Assembly: GCA_027578815.1 (NCBI GenBank)
Contig: JANBTH010000080.1
Coordinates: forward strand, 1 to 38,983
DNA length: 38,983 nucleotides
Direction: 5' to 3'
DNA from: Coemansia sp. RSA 1804
Lineage: Eukaryota; Kickxellomycota; Kickxellomycetes; Kickxellales; Kickxellaceae
Translations under genes and position numbers: made by a program
In this document: piece by piece, positions 16,847 through 26,263 of the stretch
Layout of the letters: each line of letters starts with the position of its first letter
Numbering within the stretch: the stretch's first letter is position 1
Notes under the pieces: model-generated
Seen by the model: only the letters and a program-made list of their open reading frames with translations
Databases searched by the model: none
What the model was told of the DNA's origin: nothing

Positions 16847-17436
16847 TGAGCGTTTAAAACCTGTTATCCTACTTGGATTTCAACGAATAGGAATACAGCA
16901 GACAGCCGGTTGCTATGATTAAAAGTGCAATATGATAGCCAAGTGGATCTGTATCGGTGTCAACGAACTGCATGATGTTTTGAAACACACAGAACAATGA
17001 GCACCGCGTATCAAACGAGTCATTAGAACGTACAGAGTGTTTAGAGGTGCTCTAGGCAGTTTAAGTAGCTTCTCTTAGATTAAATACTAGTCTTGTTACC
17101 GTTTACTCTTAAAACGCTGCAGTGCCGAGCTGAATCCAATCACTGATCTTTAAGCAAAAAAAAATTAATGTTCCGAAACACAAAAACCAAAACTGATAAA
17201 CTTGCTCCATACACCTGTAAAAAGACATCACCACTCTTTGTTTCTTATAAATATTTCTAGTTTCGCTATACTTTTATTTATTTACTTATTACCGCAATTA
17301 TAAACGGTTCAATTGGTGTGAATTTGCACAGGGGTGCGTGGGAGTCTTTTATTCTTTGCTTGTTTGTTACTTTTACTACCTTTTATTTCTCATTCCTTCA
17401 CCTGTGCTATTATCATTATTTCTTATATTGCATAGA
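16847..17436. other. Promoter and leader region of the SNF2 gene
   Basis: About 590 bp without a supported gene. The last 120 bp are strongly pyrimidine-rich on the plus strand, as in other leaders of this window. Confidence 0.45.
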
Positions 17437-20400
17437 ATGGAAAACCAATGGAGCGGCCAGAAGAGTGAAGCAACCCTGCTGGGAGCCAGCCCAAACAACA
17501 GCAACAATGTAAGTGATGCGGGCAGCATTGCGGACACGGTAGCAGCGACGGATCCGCGGGACTGGAGCGTAGAGCAGACGACCGCGTGGGTGCAAAGCGT
17601 GCTGGCAAAACGGCTGATTCCGGAGGAATACGAGAGCAACGGAATAGACGGGGCCGCGCTGGTTGAGGGAATAACGTACAGGATTCTGCACACGGATCTG
17701 GGATTCAAGGTCGGCCCGGCGTTGACGCTGATGCGGCAGGTCGAGCGGCTGCGGGTGCGCTGGGGCGTGGTGCCGATGGACCTTGATACGCGGGAGAAAA
17801 GTGGATCCGGCGGAAAGCATACTCCTCCGGGCGGTGCGGAGGTTGGGTCATCTGGTTCCGTTCACGATTCGCTTCTTATTAAGCCGGCGTCGCCCTTGTC
17901 CACGGTTACCTCCCCTTCGCTACACGATGTAGCCACCGACGCCTCCCCTCCTCCCCCTATTTACCAGTTCCCTAATCTTGCCGTATCTGCTTCAGATGGT
18001 ACTGAGGATAACCGGTTTCACCAAAAGTCTGGTGTGGAAAGCAGTGGCAGCGAGGCAATGCAGATCAGCGACGAAAGCGGGCAGTCAGACAACAACATTA
18101 GTACTAGCACTAGCAGCAGCGTGAGGAGCGGGTGCACGAGCAGTGACCCGGCGCGCTGGGAGCGGGCGGTATGCGAGCTTTCGCAGTTTTTGGATGCACG
18201 GCGACCGCACGTAGCAAAGAAAGATGATAAAGAAGGCGAAGAAGAAGAGAGTTATCAGGTGGTTCAGCCTCGCAGGATGACGCTACTGAGTGCACTGTGT
18301 GCCAATCGGGGTTCGTCTGAAGCAGAAGAAGAGGAGGAGGAGGACGAAGGTAATGAGCAGCGCATCGTTGAAAAGAGCACGGCGGAGTCTGGCGGATTGG
18401 AGGCGGATGCTGGGACGAGACCGGACAAGCGGCCAGGAAGCAGCAGCAGCAGCAACAAAAAGGAGGATAAAGAGGAGGATGAGGAACCCGGTATCTCTCC
18501 GCCTCGGAAGATCAGAAGACGAATGGCGCCCAGTTTACTCACAACCGAGATCCCAGCCATTGCCGTGGGCAACATCATCGAGCAAGGGGTGGCGGAGGAG
18601 CGGCTGTGGATCGCCCCAGCGCAACCGCTGCCCTTGGAAGAGGCGCGCAGCCAGCTAGCGCTGCTGTTTCCCCAGTCAACCCTCAGCAGCACAGCACGGC
18701 GGCCCGCCGCAGCAGCACAGCCAACAGCAGGTGCACAGCTGCTACTAACGACGTTGCTTCCGGGGTGCGCGATTTCAGAGTCCGACACAATGTGGTTCCG
18801 ACGCACCCGGCCTGGCCGCACGCCTGGGATGGCGGCAAGGATGCAGCAGGTGCAGAAATGGCACCGGCGGCTGATCCTCCGCAACGACGCCATGCTTTAC
18901 ACATTACCAGAGGAGGAGGAGAAGGAGGAGGAAGGGAATGGTGGTTATGGCGAAGACAGGGTGCTTCCGCTGTACGGAGAGAGCAACAGCGATAGCGGCA
19001 GCGGGGCGGTCTCTGACGGATTGCACCGGGAGATCCAGCGGGAGCAGAATGAAGCCCGCGCACACAAGAAGCGGGCGGCGTCGGGCGAGCGGCAGCGGGT
19101 GGCGCTTGTCGAGCGGGTGATAGACGAGATGGTAGACCGGTACACGGACCGCTGGCACGCGAAGGCCAAACCGCGGCTGGCGCGGCGGCAGCATTTCCTG
19201 TGGAAAAAGTACAGGCCCGCGCTGGGCGAGATGGAGCGCGAGCTGGGCGACCTGCAGACCAGACGGCTGCCCCGGGCGCGCATGGCGGTGGTGGATAGCG
19301 GCGTGCGGACGCGCAGGAGGGCGACTGCGCTGTGCGTTGGGCTGCAGTCGACTGTTGATCTGATATGTCGCACAGCGTGGTTGGTTGCGCTGGTGCGCGG
19401 ATCTCGGCCGGAGCACCCTGCGAGGAAGCGTCGCGCGAGCAGGAGCGAGAAGAGCGAAGAAAAGCCGAACGCAGCAGTAGTGGCAGTCTCGCCTGCTGCT
19501 GCTGTTCCTGGAAGGCTGGCGATTGCCGACAGCACCTCCTCAAGCAACAGCATGGCTGACTTTATTGATGATAATGACGACGATGGTAGCGAGGAGAAGG
19601 AGGGTGTTGCGGCTGCATTTGTAGCTGGGGAGCAGGTGGTTGTCAACGGAGTCATTGGGGGATCTGCCACACCTCAGGACCAGACTCAGAATCAGGACCA
19701 GGATCACGACCAGGATCAAGAAACAGATCAAAGACTGGATCAGGGGGAAGAGCAGTCTCCTCTCTCAGGGTCCCAGAAGCTTACCCCACACAGTAGGCCA
19801 GCAACGCCGGACGCGCAGCCAGAAGAGAAGATACCGACGCCGCGAACAAAGTACGCACGGCGCAGCATGGCGGCCAAGGAGCTGGACAACGAGCCACCGG
19901 GCGCATCGCTGGCCGACTCGGAGCAGGACAAGACGCTGGTGACGGGGAGGGTGCAGCGAGAACGGAAGACGACGAAGAAGAAGGCTAAGAAGAAGGAGCC
20001 GGAGAGAGGGCAGGCGGCCGAAGTGCAGATGATGCAGGAGGAGCTGGCGCAGGCGACCAGCAGGCACACGGCAGCGCAGATGTACGAGGCGGCGGTCGCG
20101 CTGATCCGGCGGCTGGCGGCACCGGGAGGACTGGCGGAGATAAAGGAGAGTGGCGGCAGCGTGGACGCGCGGATCGCGCTGCGCGTGTGGGCGGAGTTCC
20201 AGGGCTGGCTGGCCGCAAGCAACAGCGACACCAGCGGCAGCGGCGGCAGCGTGTGCGCGCGGTTCGCGGATGTCGGCGACGCGCTTGTGCGGCGGACGAC
20301 CGGCGCGCGGCCGCAGGAGGTGGCTGGCGCCGGAGAAGGATCGCACGACGCGCCGCAGCCGTCGCCGGCGCGGTTTGCTGCGTTCTGGGCGCGGCGGCGC

Positions 20401-23055
20401 GCTGAGGCGGCCGACGGCGTGTGCGCGCCGGTCCTGGCGAACCCCGGCCGCCGCGTCGGCAGCGCGACGCGCGACGCGTGGATCCCGGGGTTCCTCGCAT
20501 GGCGCCTGCACGAGCACCAGATGGCCGGCGTGCGGTTCGCGTGGCGCGCGGCCATTGAGGGCGGAGACTCCAATGCCGGCGGAGACTCCATTGGCGGCGG
20601 CGGCTGCGTGCTGGCCCACGCCATGGGGCTCGGCAAGACGCTGCAGGCCGTCGCGCTGATCTACACGCTGCTGAGCGAAGTGAGCGCCGGCGCGCCGGGG
20701 CTCGCGCGCTTCGCGTCGCGGCGCGTGCTGGTGCTGTGTCCGCCGACGGTGCAGGACAACTGGGTGGCCGAGTTCGCGCGGTGGACCGGCGTGGCCGACA
20801 CGCTGGCCGAGACGCCGGCGCCGCCGCCGGAGCTGCCGCCGCCGAGCTCCGCCGCCGCCGCGCGCGCCGTGCAGCTGCGGGCGCGCCGCGTGCTCGTGCA
20901 GGTCGTGCACTTCGGGCGCATGCGCACGCGCCCGATGCGCGACGCGGCCGTGCGCGGGTGGCAGCGCCACGGCGGGGTCCTGGTCATGGGGTACGCGGCG
21001 TTCCGCGACGCAATGTCCGGCGGGGGCGCCGACGGCGCGGGCGGAGCGCTCGGCGCCGACGGCGGGCCGTGCCTGGTGGTGGCGGACGAGGCGCACGTGC
21101 TGAAGAACCGCGAGTCACGTGTGGCGGCGCTGGCGGCGACGCTGGCGACGCACGGCGCGCGCGTGTGCCTGACGGGGTCGCCGCTGCAGAACCGGCTGGA
21201 GGAGTACTGGGCGATGGCCGACTTCTGCCGGCCGGGGCTGCTCGGCGACCTGCGCGACTTCCGCGCATCGTTCGCGGCGCCGATCGCCGCCGGGCTTTAC
21301 GCCGACTCGTCGCCGGGCGCGCGCCGGCTGAGCCAGACGCGGCTGCGCGTGCTGCGCGCGCTGCTGGCGCCCATCGTCGACCGCCGCAGCGCCGAGCCGC
21401 TGGTGCGCGCGCTGCCGCGCAAGGTCGAGTTCTGCATCGCGTGTCCGCTGACGCCGCCGCAGGCCGCGCTGTACCGCGCGCTGCTGGCCGCCGGCGCCGC
21501 CGCCGCGGAGACGCCGCGCCTGTTCGAGCAGGGCGTGCGGCTGGGCCTGCTGTGCAACCACCCGGCGGCCAGCAAGCCCGGCGCGTCGGCGGCGTGGGCC
21601 GCGCAGGTGGACGAGGCGTGCGCTGGCTGCTCCGGCGGCGACGTGGCGGCGCTGAGCGCGAAGATGGCGCTGGCGCTGGCGCTTGTGCGGCTGAGCGTGC
21701 GGCTGGCCGAGCGGGTGCTGGTGTTCTCGCGCAGCCTGGCCACGCTCGACCTTCTGCAGCGCGCCGTCGACGCGGAGCTGCCGCGCGGCGTGTCGCCGTG
21801 CCTGCGCATCGACGGCGGCACGCCGGTGGCGGCGCGGCAGCCGCTGGTCGACGAATTCAACTCCGCCGCCGGCGCGCGCGTGTTCCTGATCTCGGCGGCC
21901 ACCGCGTCGGTCGGCGTCAACCTGCCGGCGGCCAGCCGCGTGGTGATCTTCGACGTCGGGTGGAATCCGCTCTACGACGACCAGGCCGTGGCGCGCGCCT
22001 ACCGCTTCGGCCAGCGCCGGCGCGTCTACGTCTACCGCCTAATGGCCGCCGGCGTCTGGGAGGAGCAGCTGTTTCGCAGCAACGTCTTCAAGGTCGCGCT
22101 GACCCGCCGCGTGGTCGATGCGCAGCCCATGAGTCGCTGGGCCGCGCGCGCCGATCTGAAGCGCTACTTTGCGCCGCCGCCGCCGCATGTTCCGTCGCTG
22201 GCGCCCGGCGAGGCGCTGCGGCTGGCCGACGAGTACAAGGACGATCTAGTCTTCGCCGCCGTCATGCGCGCGCCCTCGCTGCGCGCCCTGGTGGCCTCCG
22301 TCACGCCGCATGCCACGCTGCTGGCTAACGAGGACGACTCTGTGCTGGCCGCCGGCGCGGGGCCTGGCGATTCCGAGGAGTCGCTCGAGATGCTGGTGCG
22401 GTGCGAGCGCGAGCGGCTGGGGCAGATTGCCGCATCAACTGCTGCATCTGCAACCACTGCTGCTGCTAATGCTGTTGCTGCTGTTTCCCGTGGCAATGGT
22501 GGTGGTGTTGGCGCCGATGTCGATATTGTCAGCGACGACGATCTGAGCGACGATCTCGAGATCATCGAGACCATCGAGGCCATCGAGACCGTCAGAGCTG
22601 CTGCTGCTGATGCCATTGGCGCTGGCGGTCCCGAAACCCCCGCCACTCTCGCAGCCGACAGCGATGGCCCGGCTGCTGCGGCGGAAACTGCGAGTGCTCC
22701 CACTCCCACCACTGCGCCCTCGCTGCCTTCGTCCGCCCAGCACTACGAGGTCTGCAAGATCGAGGCAATGCTGGCATCCATCATCATCCGGCTCGAGCGG
22801 CTGCCGCTGCAGGCGCCGCTGAAGAACCCGGCGAACCTCACGGTCTTCACCGCCCTCTTCAGCGAGTGGTTCGCCGACGTCCAGAACTTTATCGGCATCG
22901 GCTCCCTCGACGCTGAGTGCCGGCGCACAAAGGCCATCGCCGACGTCAGACACTGCATCCCGAATGCCGACAGCATCATTGCCACCGTGCTGCCCATGTT
23001 CCGCCTGTCGGATGCTGCTCTCCGCAGGGTTGTTGAGAGCCACACCCAGGGATGA
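17437..23055 (+). CDS. SAM-domain SNF2 ATPase, ATRX/ARIP4 type
   Basis: The protein is 1872 residues, taking the ATG at 17437 (MENQWSGQK); the 33 codons before it are a T-rich leader. Residues about 39-111 fit a SAM domain (DWSVEQTTAWVQSVL, then ESNGIDGAALVEG and DLGFKVGPAL). A long disordered, acidic and Gln-rich linker follows. The SNF2 core has motif I HAMGLGKT (Lys1067), PPTVQDNWVAEF, DEAH (1217-1220), GSPLQNRLEEYWAMADF, and helicase-C with VFSRS, ASVGVNLPAASRV and RAYRFGQRR (1520-1528). HAMGLGKT and the LEEYW phrase point to the ATRX/ARIP4 branch. Such enzymes translocate on DNA to remodel nucleosomes in the nucleus. After the core, DVDIVSDDD and LEIIETIE (about 1695-1715) resemble SUMO-interacting motifs. 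Coding DNA at 20100-22300 is extremely GC-rich and creates long false frames. Confidence 0.9.
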   Translation: MENQWSGQKSEATLLGASPNNSNNVSDAGSIADTVAATDPRDWSVEQTTAWVQSVLAKRLIPEEYESNGIDGAALVEGITYRILHTDLGFKVGPALTLMRQVERLRVRWGVVPMDLDTREKSGSGGKHTPPGGAEVGSSGSVHDSLLIKPASPLSTVTSPSLHDVATDASPPPPIYQFPNLAVSASDGTEDNRFHQKSGVESSGSEAMQISDESGQSDNNISTSTSSSVRSGCTSSDPARWERAVCELSQFLDARRPHVAKKDDKEGEEEESYQVVQPRRMTLLSALCANRGSSEAEEEEEEDEGNEQRIVEKSTAESGGLEADAGTRPDKRPGSSSSSNKKEDKEEDEEPGISPPRKIRRRMAPSLLTTEIPAIAVGNIIEQGVAEERLWIAPAQPLPLEEARSQLALLFPQSTLSSTARRPAAAAQPTAGAQLLLTTLLPGCAISESDTMWFRRTRPGRTPGMAARMQQVQKWHRRLILRNDAMLYTLPEEEEKEEEGNGGYGEDRVLPLYGESNSDSGSGAVSDGLHREIQREQNEARAHKKRAASGERQRVALVERVIDEMVDRYTDRWHAKAKPRLARRQHFLWKKYRPALGEMERELGDLQTRRLPRARMAVVDSGVRTRRRATALCVGLQSTVDLICRTAWLVALVRGSRPEHPARKRRASRSEKSEEKPNAAVVAVSPAAAVPGRLAIADSTSSSNSMADFIDDNDDDGSEEKEGVAAAFVAGEQVVVNGVIGGSATPQDQTQNQDQDHDQDQETDQRLDQGEEQSPLSGSQKLTPHSRPATPDAQPEEKIPTPRTKYARRSMAAKELDNEPPGASLADSEQDKTLVTGRVQRERKTTKKKAKKKEPERGQAAEVQMMQEELAQATSRHTAAQMYEAAVALIRRLAAPGGLAEIKESGGSVDARIALRVWAEFQGWLAASNSDTSGSGGSVCARFADVGDALVRRTTGARPQEVAGAGEGSHDAPQPSPARFAAFWARRRAEAADGVCAPVLANPGRRVGSATRDAWIPGFLAWRLHEHQMAGVRFAWRAAIEGGDSNAGGDSIGGGGCVLAHAMGLGKTLQAVALIYTLLSEVSAGAPGLARFASRRVLVLCPPTVQDNWVAEFARWTGVADTLAETPAPPPELPPPSSAAAARAVQLRARRVLVQVVHFGRMRTRPMRDAAVRGWQRHGGVLVMGYAAFRDAMSGGGADGAGGALGADGGPCLVVADEAHVLKNRESRVAALAATLATHGARVCLTGSPLQNRLEEYWAMADFCRPGLLGDLRDFRASFAAPIAAGLYADSSPGARRLSQTRLRVLRALLAPIVDRRSAEPLVRALPRKVEFCIACPLTPPQAALYRALLAAGAAAAETPRLFEQGVRLGLLCNHPAASKPGASAAWAAQVDEACAGCSGGDVAALSAKMALALALVRLSVRLAERVLVFSRSLATLDLLQRAVDAELPRGVSPCLRIDGGTPVAARQPLVDEFNSAAGARVFLISAATASVGVNLPAASRVVIFDVGWNPLYDDQAVARAYRFGQRRRVYVYRLMAAGVWEEQLFRSNVFKVALTRRVVDAQPMSRWAARADLKRYFAPPPPHVPSLAPGEALRLADEYKDDLVFAAVMRAPSLRALVASVTPHATLLANEDDSVLAAGAGPGDSEESLEMLVRCERERLGQIAASTAASATTAAANAVAAVSRGNGGGVGADVDIVSDDDLSDDLEIIETIEAIETVRAAAADAIGAGGPETPATLAADSDGPAAAAETASAPTPTTAPSLPSSAQHYEVCKIEAMLASIIIRLERLPLQAPLKNPANLTVFTALFSEWFADVQNFIGIGSLDAECRRTKAIADVRHCIPNADSIIATVLPMFRLSDAALRRVVESHTQG

Positions 23056-23233
23056 ACATGGCAGTTGTGTCATTCTCTGTTGGGATTATCATTGCTATCT
23101 TGTCGAAATGCCATGTTACATACTGCACACATCAATCCGCCCCTTACTTCTCTCTGGCATTTACATATATAATACTAAATAAGTCGCTGTGGGCTATAGA
23201 TGAAAAGACCAAGCACGTATGCCTGTTTCCGCT

Positions 23234-24304
23234 CTACTCGCGCTTCTTCGCGCCGTCGCATACTCCACCACCTTCCTCTTCCTCCTCGTCCTCAAAAGCG
23301 CTATCCACGGGTTCCAGCACTACCACGCCAGCAGCAGCAGCAGCCGACGGCTGTTTCCGGCGACAAACAGCAGCAAGCAGCCGCTGCGCAACAAGCGCCA
23401 GCGCACTCCACGCCATGATGCACGCCATGTGGAGCCGCAGCAGCAGCGACGCCCACGAGCTGACGTACGACGAGTCGCCGGCAATCAGCAGCGTCTTGCC
23501 CGCCAGCCGCGTGTCCTCGATGCACCGGACAACCGACGCCACCACCTGGTCCGACGACAGCGCAAGCAGGCGCAGGGGCGCGCCCAGCCTCTGCTGCTGC
23601 TGCTGCTGGTTATCACCAAGAGCAATTGGTGGCGACACACCACTGCCGTGGTCCACGTAGTACGGCGCCAGCGCACACACCCGCAGTCGCGGCGCCATCG
23701 CCCTGCTGGCCTCCGTGAAATGGATGAGCCCCGCATTCGCCGCGCCATACACCTCCCTCCCGGCTCCCGGAAGGAGCCCGGCCATGGCGGCCACATTGAC
23801 CACCACACCGTCCTGGTCGCCCGCCTGGCGGAGGTACCGCTCGAACACGCGGGTTGCCAGCACGGGCGCCCTGAAATTGGCGTCGATTGTATCGCACACC
23901 AGATCCAGGTCCTCGGTACCCACGGGTCCACCACCCTGCTGCTGTATCTGCTGCTGCTGCTGCTGCTGGGCGTTGTTGACCAGCACGTCGAGTCTTCCAA
24001 ACGTCAGCACCGCCGCGTCAACCATTACCCGGATCCCGTGCAGCTGGCCCTCGTCGGCGGAACTCGTGCGCACATACACCGTGCTCTCCAGCCGCGTCCG
24101 CTTGTTTATTTCCTCGCTCAGCAGTTCCCCGGTCCCGTCGCTCACGCTGTCGACCAGCACCACGCGCGCTCCCATATCCACAAGCCGGCTGACTAGTTTG
24201 CGTCCTACTGTGCTGAGCGCCCCCGTCACCAGCACTACCTTGTCGTCCACCGTGTATGGCGTCCGCCGCCTGCGTATCCAGGGCACGAGGTCTGCCATGC
24301 CCAT
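23234..24304 (-). CDS. SDR-fold protein with lost catalytic residues
   Basis: The 356-residue short-chain dehydrogenase/reductase fold has a Rossmann start KVVLVTGALSTVG (Gly-rich loop 27-34, with an acidic residue after strand 2, suggesting NAD) and LDVLVNNA. The active site is altered. The usual YxxxK is YGAAN (Tyr186, Asn190 in place of Lys), and the Ser 13 residues before the Tyr is Ala173 (VNVAAMAG). A polyQ insert directly follows NNA and another lies near 227. A hydrophobic stretch near the C-terminus (about 292-312) could be a membrane anchor, followed by an acidic tail. It may bind a nucleotide without normal redox catalysis, or use a different mechanism. The ATG at 24304 follows a CT-rich leader. 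The substrate is unknown. Confidence 0.8.
   Translation of the reverse strand: MGMADLVPWIRRRRTPYTVDDKVVLVTGALSTVGRKLVSRLVDMGARVVLVDSVSDGTGELLSEEINKRTRLESTVYVRTSSADEGQLHGIRVMVDAAVLTFGRLDVLVNNAQQQQQQQIQQQGGGPVGTEDLDLVCDTIDANFRAPVLATRVFERYLRQAGDQDGVVVNVAAMAGLLPGAGREVYGAANAGLIHFTEASRAMAPRLRVCALAPYYVDHGSGVSPPIALGDNQQQQQQRLGAPLRLLALSSDQVVASVVRCIEDTRLAGKTLLIAGDSSYVSSWASLLLRLHMACIMAWSALALVAQRLLAAVCRRKQPSAAAAAGVVVLEPVDSAFEDEEEEEGGGVCDGAKKRE
23935..23970. repeat. CTG microsatellite (polyQ in SDR-like protein)
   Basis: Interrupted CTG/CAG run encoding the polyQ tract inserted immediately after the NNA motif of the SDR-like protein. Confidence 0.75.
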
Positions 24305-24754
24305 ATTATGTTGTCCAGAAAGAGAGAGAGAGAGAAATATAGGTTAATTGGCTAAAGTGGCCCTATGGTGCGTGCAAGCGAATAAGAGAGAAGGACTCGG
24401 TTTGGGCCATTTCCCTCGAATGCAATAACAGAAAAGAAGAAGAAAAAACTAATGAAAGTAGTTGAATGAAAGTACGTGAAATGAATTGAACGAAAAGGAA
24501 ATGCGGAAAAAGACACACAAAATATGTACACCAAAAGTCACGCACGGACTTTCCCAAGAAATTTTAAAGAAAAGGACAACGTTCCTGCTGACCTCCCTAA
24601 ATGAAGTAGGTGGGAAATGAAGCAGTAGGCGAGACACACACACAATCTTTTCTTCAAGCATCGGAGAATAACACAGGCCGTCACGTGGTATTGAACCGAG
24701 AGACAGATAAAACAGAATGGACAAGGATTAAACAAACTCCCCCCACAGGCTTTC
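24305..24754. other. Spacer, SDR leader and Nudix 3' flank
   Basis: About 450 bp without a supported gene. It begins with an AG dinucleotide run (about 24319-24333) in the SDR leader. Confidence 0.45.
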
Positions 24755-25618
24755 TCAACAGCTTCTGCATCCCTTCTGGGAAGACAGGGGCGGAGCGGCG
24801 GCGGATATCCGCTGCAGAAACTCGTGCAGTATGAAAGCAGTCAGCCCCCAGATGGTCAGCGATCGCTTATCCGTCTGGTAAACGGGGATGCGGATCCGGG
24901 ACTGCCTGAACCGGACCATCGTGCTGTTCGCCGGGTTGAAGAAGTACTCCAGCGGCAGCGCAAACGCCCTGTGCACCTCGTTTCTGCTAACACACAGTGT
25001 CTTGGGGTCTGTTTCACCTGCAAGAACCCCAACAAACGGATGCACGCGCAGCCGATAGTCTTTCCCGGGCACCGGAGGCAGCTCGCCGATAATCCGCACA
25101 TCCGCCGCCGCGATGCCTAGCTCCTCCACCGCCTCGCGTACCGCGGTAGCCGCGAGCGATGTGTCTGCATCGTCCGCCTTTCCGCCCGCAAAACACGCCT
25201 CGCCGCTATGCGCCGCCAGCCGTCGGTTCCGCTCCTCGAACAGGATGCTCGGCCGGCCCTTGACCGAACAGAGAAGCAGGAGCACTGCGGCCTCGGCTGG
25301 TACCACTATCTGTTGTTTTGATTCGTTATCATTAGGTTCCAGTCCGCTGGGCTGCGGATACGTGAACCGCATGTGTGGCGGCACCCCGCGTGCCGTCGCC
25401 TCCGCCAGCCGCTGCTCCAGAAGCGCAACCCCCGCCCTGTCCAGTCTGGTAATCGGCAGTTTGCGTGGTTTGCCCTCCCAGTGTCTGGGAACCGACCGGT
25501 CGTCGTGGGCGCATCTCCGCGTCTCCTTCTTCGCGTAAAGTGCCGCCGCTTTCCGCCGTGCCATCGCGTGCAGTGCGCCGGGTGCTCGTAGCGGCATTTG
25601 GAATCTAAGCAAGTGCAT
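24755..25618 (-). CDS. PCD1: Nudix hydrolase, CoA diphosphatase type (PCD1/NUDT7-8)
   Basis: This is a 287-residue Nudix protein. The signature region (EERNRRLAAHSGEACFAGGK, then the REAVEELGI core at 161-169) carries the extended SHxGExxFxGGK motif typical of the CoA-diphosphatase group (yeast Pcd1, NUDT7, NUDT8) directly before the Nudix box. These enzymes cleave CoA or acyl-CoA to 3',5'-ADP and phosphopantetheine in peroxisomes or mitochondria. The Arg/Ala-rich N-terminus (RAPGALHAMARRKAAALYAK) could be a mitochondrial presequence. The protein ends QKGCRSC with no SKL-type peroxisomal signal. The start at 25618 is the first ATG; ATGs at residues 8 and 19 are possible. The family is firm; the substrate is inferred. 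Confidence 0.88.
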   Translation of the reverse strand: MHLLRFQMPLRAPGALHAMARRKAAALYAKKETRRCAHDDRSVPRHWEGKPRKLPITRLDRAGVALLEQRLAEATARGVPPHMRFTYPQPSGLEPNDNESKQQIVVPAEAAVLLLLCSVKGRPSILFEERNRRLAAHSGEACFAGGKADDADTSLAATAVREAVEELGIAAADVRIIGELPPVPGKDYRLRVHPFVGVLAGETDPKTLCVSRNEVHRAFALPLEYFFNPANSTMVRFRQSRIRIPVYQTDKRSLTIWGLTAFILHEFLQRISAAAPPLSSQKGCRSC

Positions 25619-26110
25619 GTGGTCTATGAATTGAGAGAGGGAAAGAGAATACGTAAACGAATAAAAGTGTCTTCTGTAACCAACAACGGCTTTAATGATT
25701 CATCCAGAAAGAAAGAAAAAATGGATAACAGCAAGAAAAAGGCAATCAAATCTACCTTGGTCCTGCCAATAAGGGCTTATGGCTAAACATGTGTGCGGAA
25801 TTGCGCAAATTTATATAATTGAAAACTTTTGTGTTATAAAAAAGAATATTTTCATGGGCAAAATGGTTTGGTGACGTTTTGGACTGGGAACACGCATCTT
25901 GAACCAAACCAAGCAGTGGCTGTTCGCCATCACTGTCATCATTGCCACCTTGAACAGAACTCTTTTGAATTGCACTTGTTTATATGAAATATTCCTAGAC
26001 AATATGCCTAGAATAAAGTACAACTGGATTTATTCTGCTTCTGCAGTTGCCTCCAATTTGAATCTATGCACACTCAGCACCATATAATTTATTACAGCTC
26101 TTTTTGCTAA
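25619..26110. other. AT-rich block, no complete gene
   Basis: Nudix promoter, then increasingly AT-rich DNA. Short frames (for example 25899-26087 plus) have no recognisable content but could include an unseen first exon for the zinc-ribbon frame that follows. Confidence 0.35.
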
Positions 26111-26263
26111 CCCCCCAAGAAAAATTTCAAGTACAAATGTCATGATTGTAATACTATTAATAAGGTTTGTAGTCCAACAGAAGTTACAAATTGTGATAAA
26201 TGTAATATTATATTGAATGGTCGTAATTTAGAGAAATTAATAGATGAGTTTACAAATATATAA
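26111..26263 (+). other. Possible zinc-ribbon exon
   Basis: A 50-codon open frame without an ATG near its start reads FKYKCHDCNTINKVCSPTEV, continues with CDKC, and ends LIDEFTNI before a TAA. The two CxxC pairs, 14 residues apart, and the surrounding hydrophobic pattern resemble a zinc ribbon. Just before it is CTAAC (26107-26111) followed by AG dinucleotides, which looks like a branch point and acceptor, so this may be a terminal exon. It could equally be a gene remnant. No first exon was identified. Confidence 0.3.

Noticed and set aside
19765..21096. 443-codon minus-strand frame
   Set aside because: Antisense shadow of the SNF2 gene, Arg/His-rich, no domain.
20736..22328. 530-codon Arg/Ala/Gly-rich plus-strand frame
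   Set aside because: It lies in another frame of the SNF2 ATPase core, whose motifs are unmistakable. Extreme GC content removes stop codons from shadow frames.
23219..24196. 325-codon plus-strand frame
   Set aside because: Antisense shadow of the SDR-like gene.
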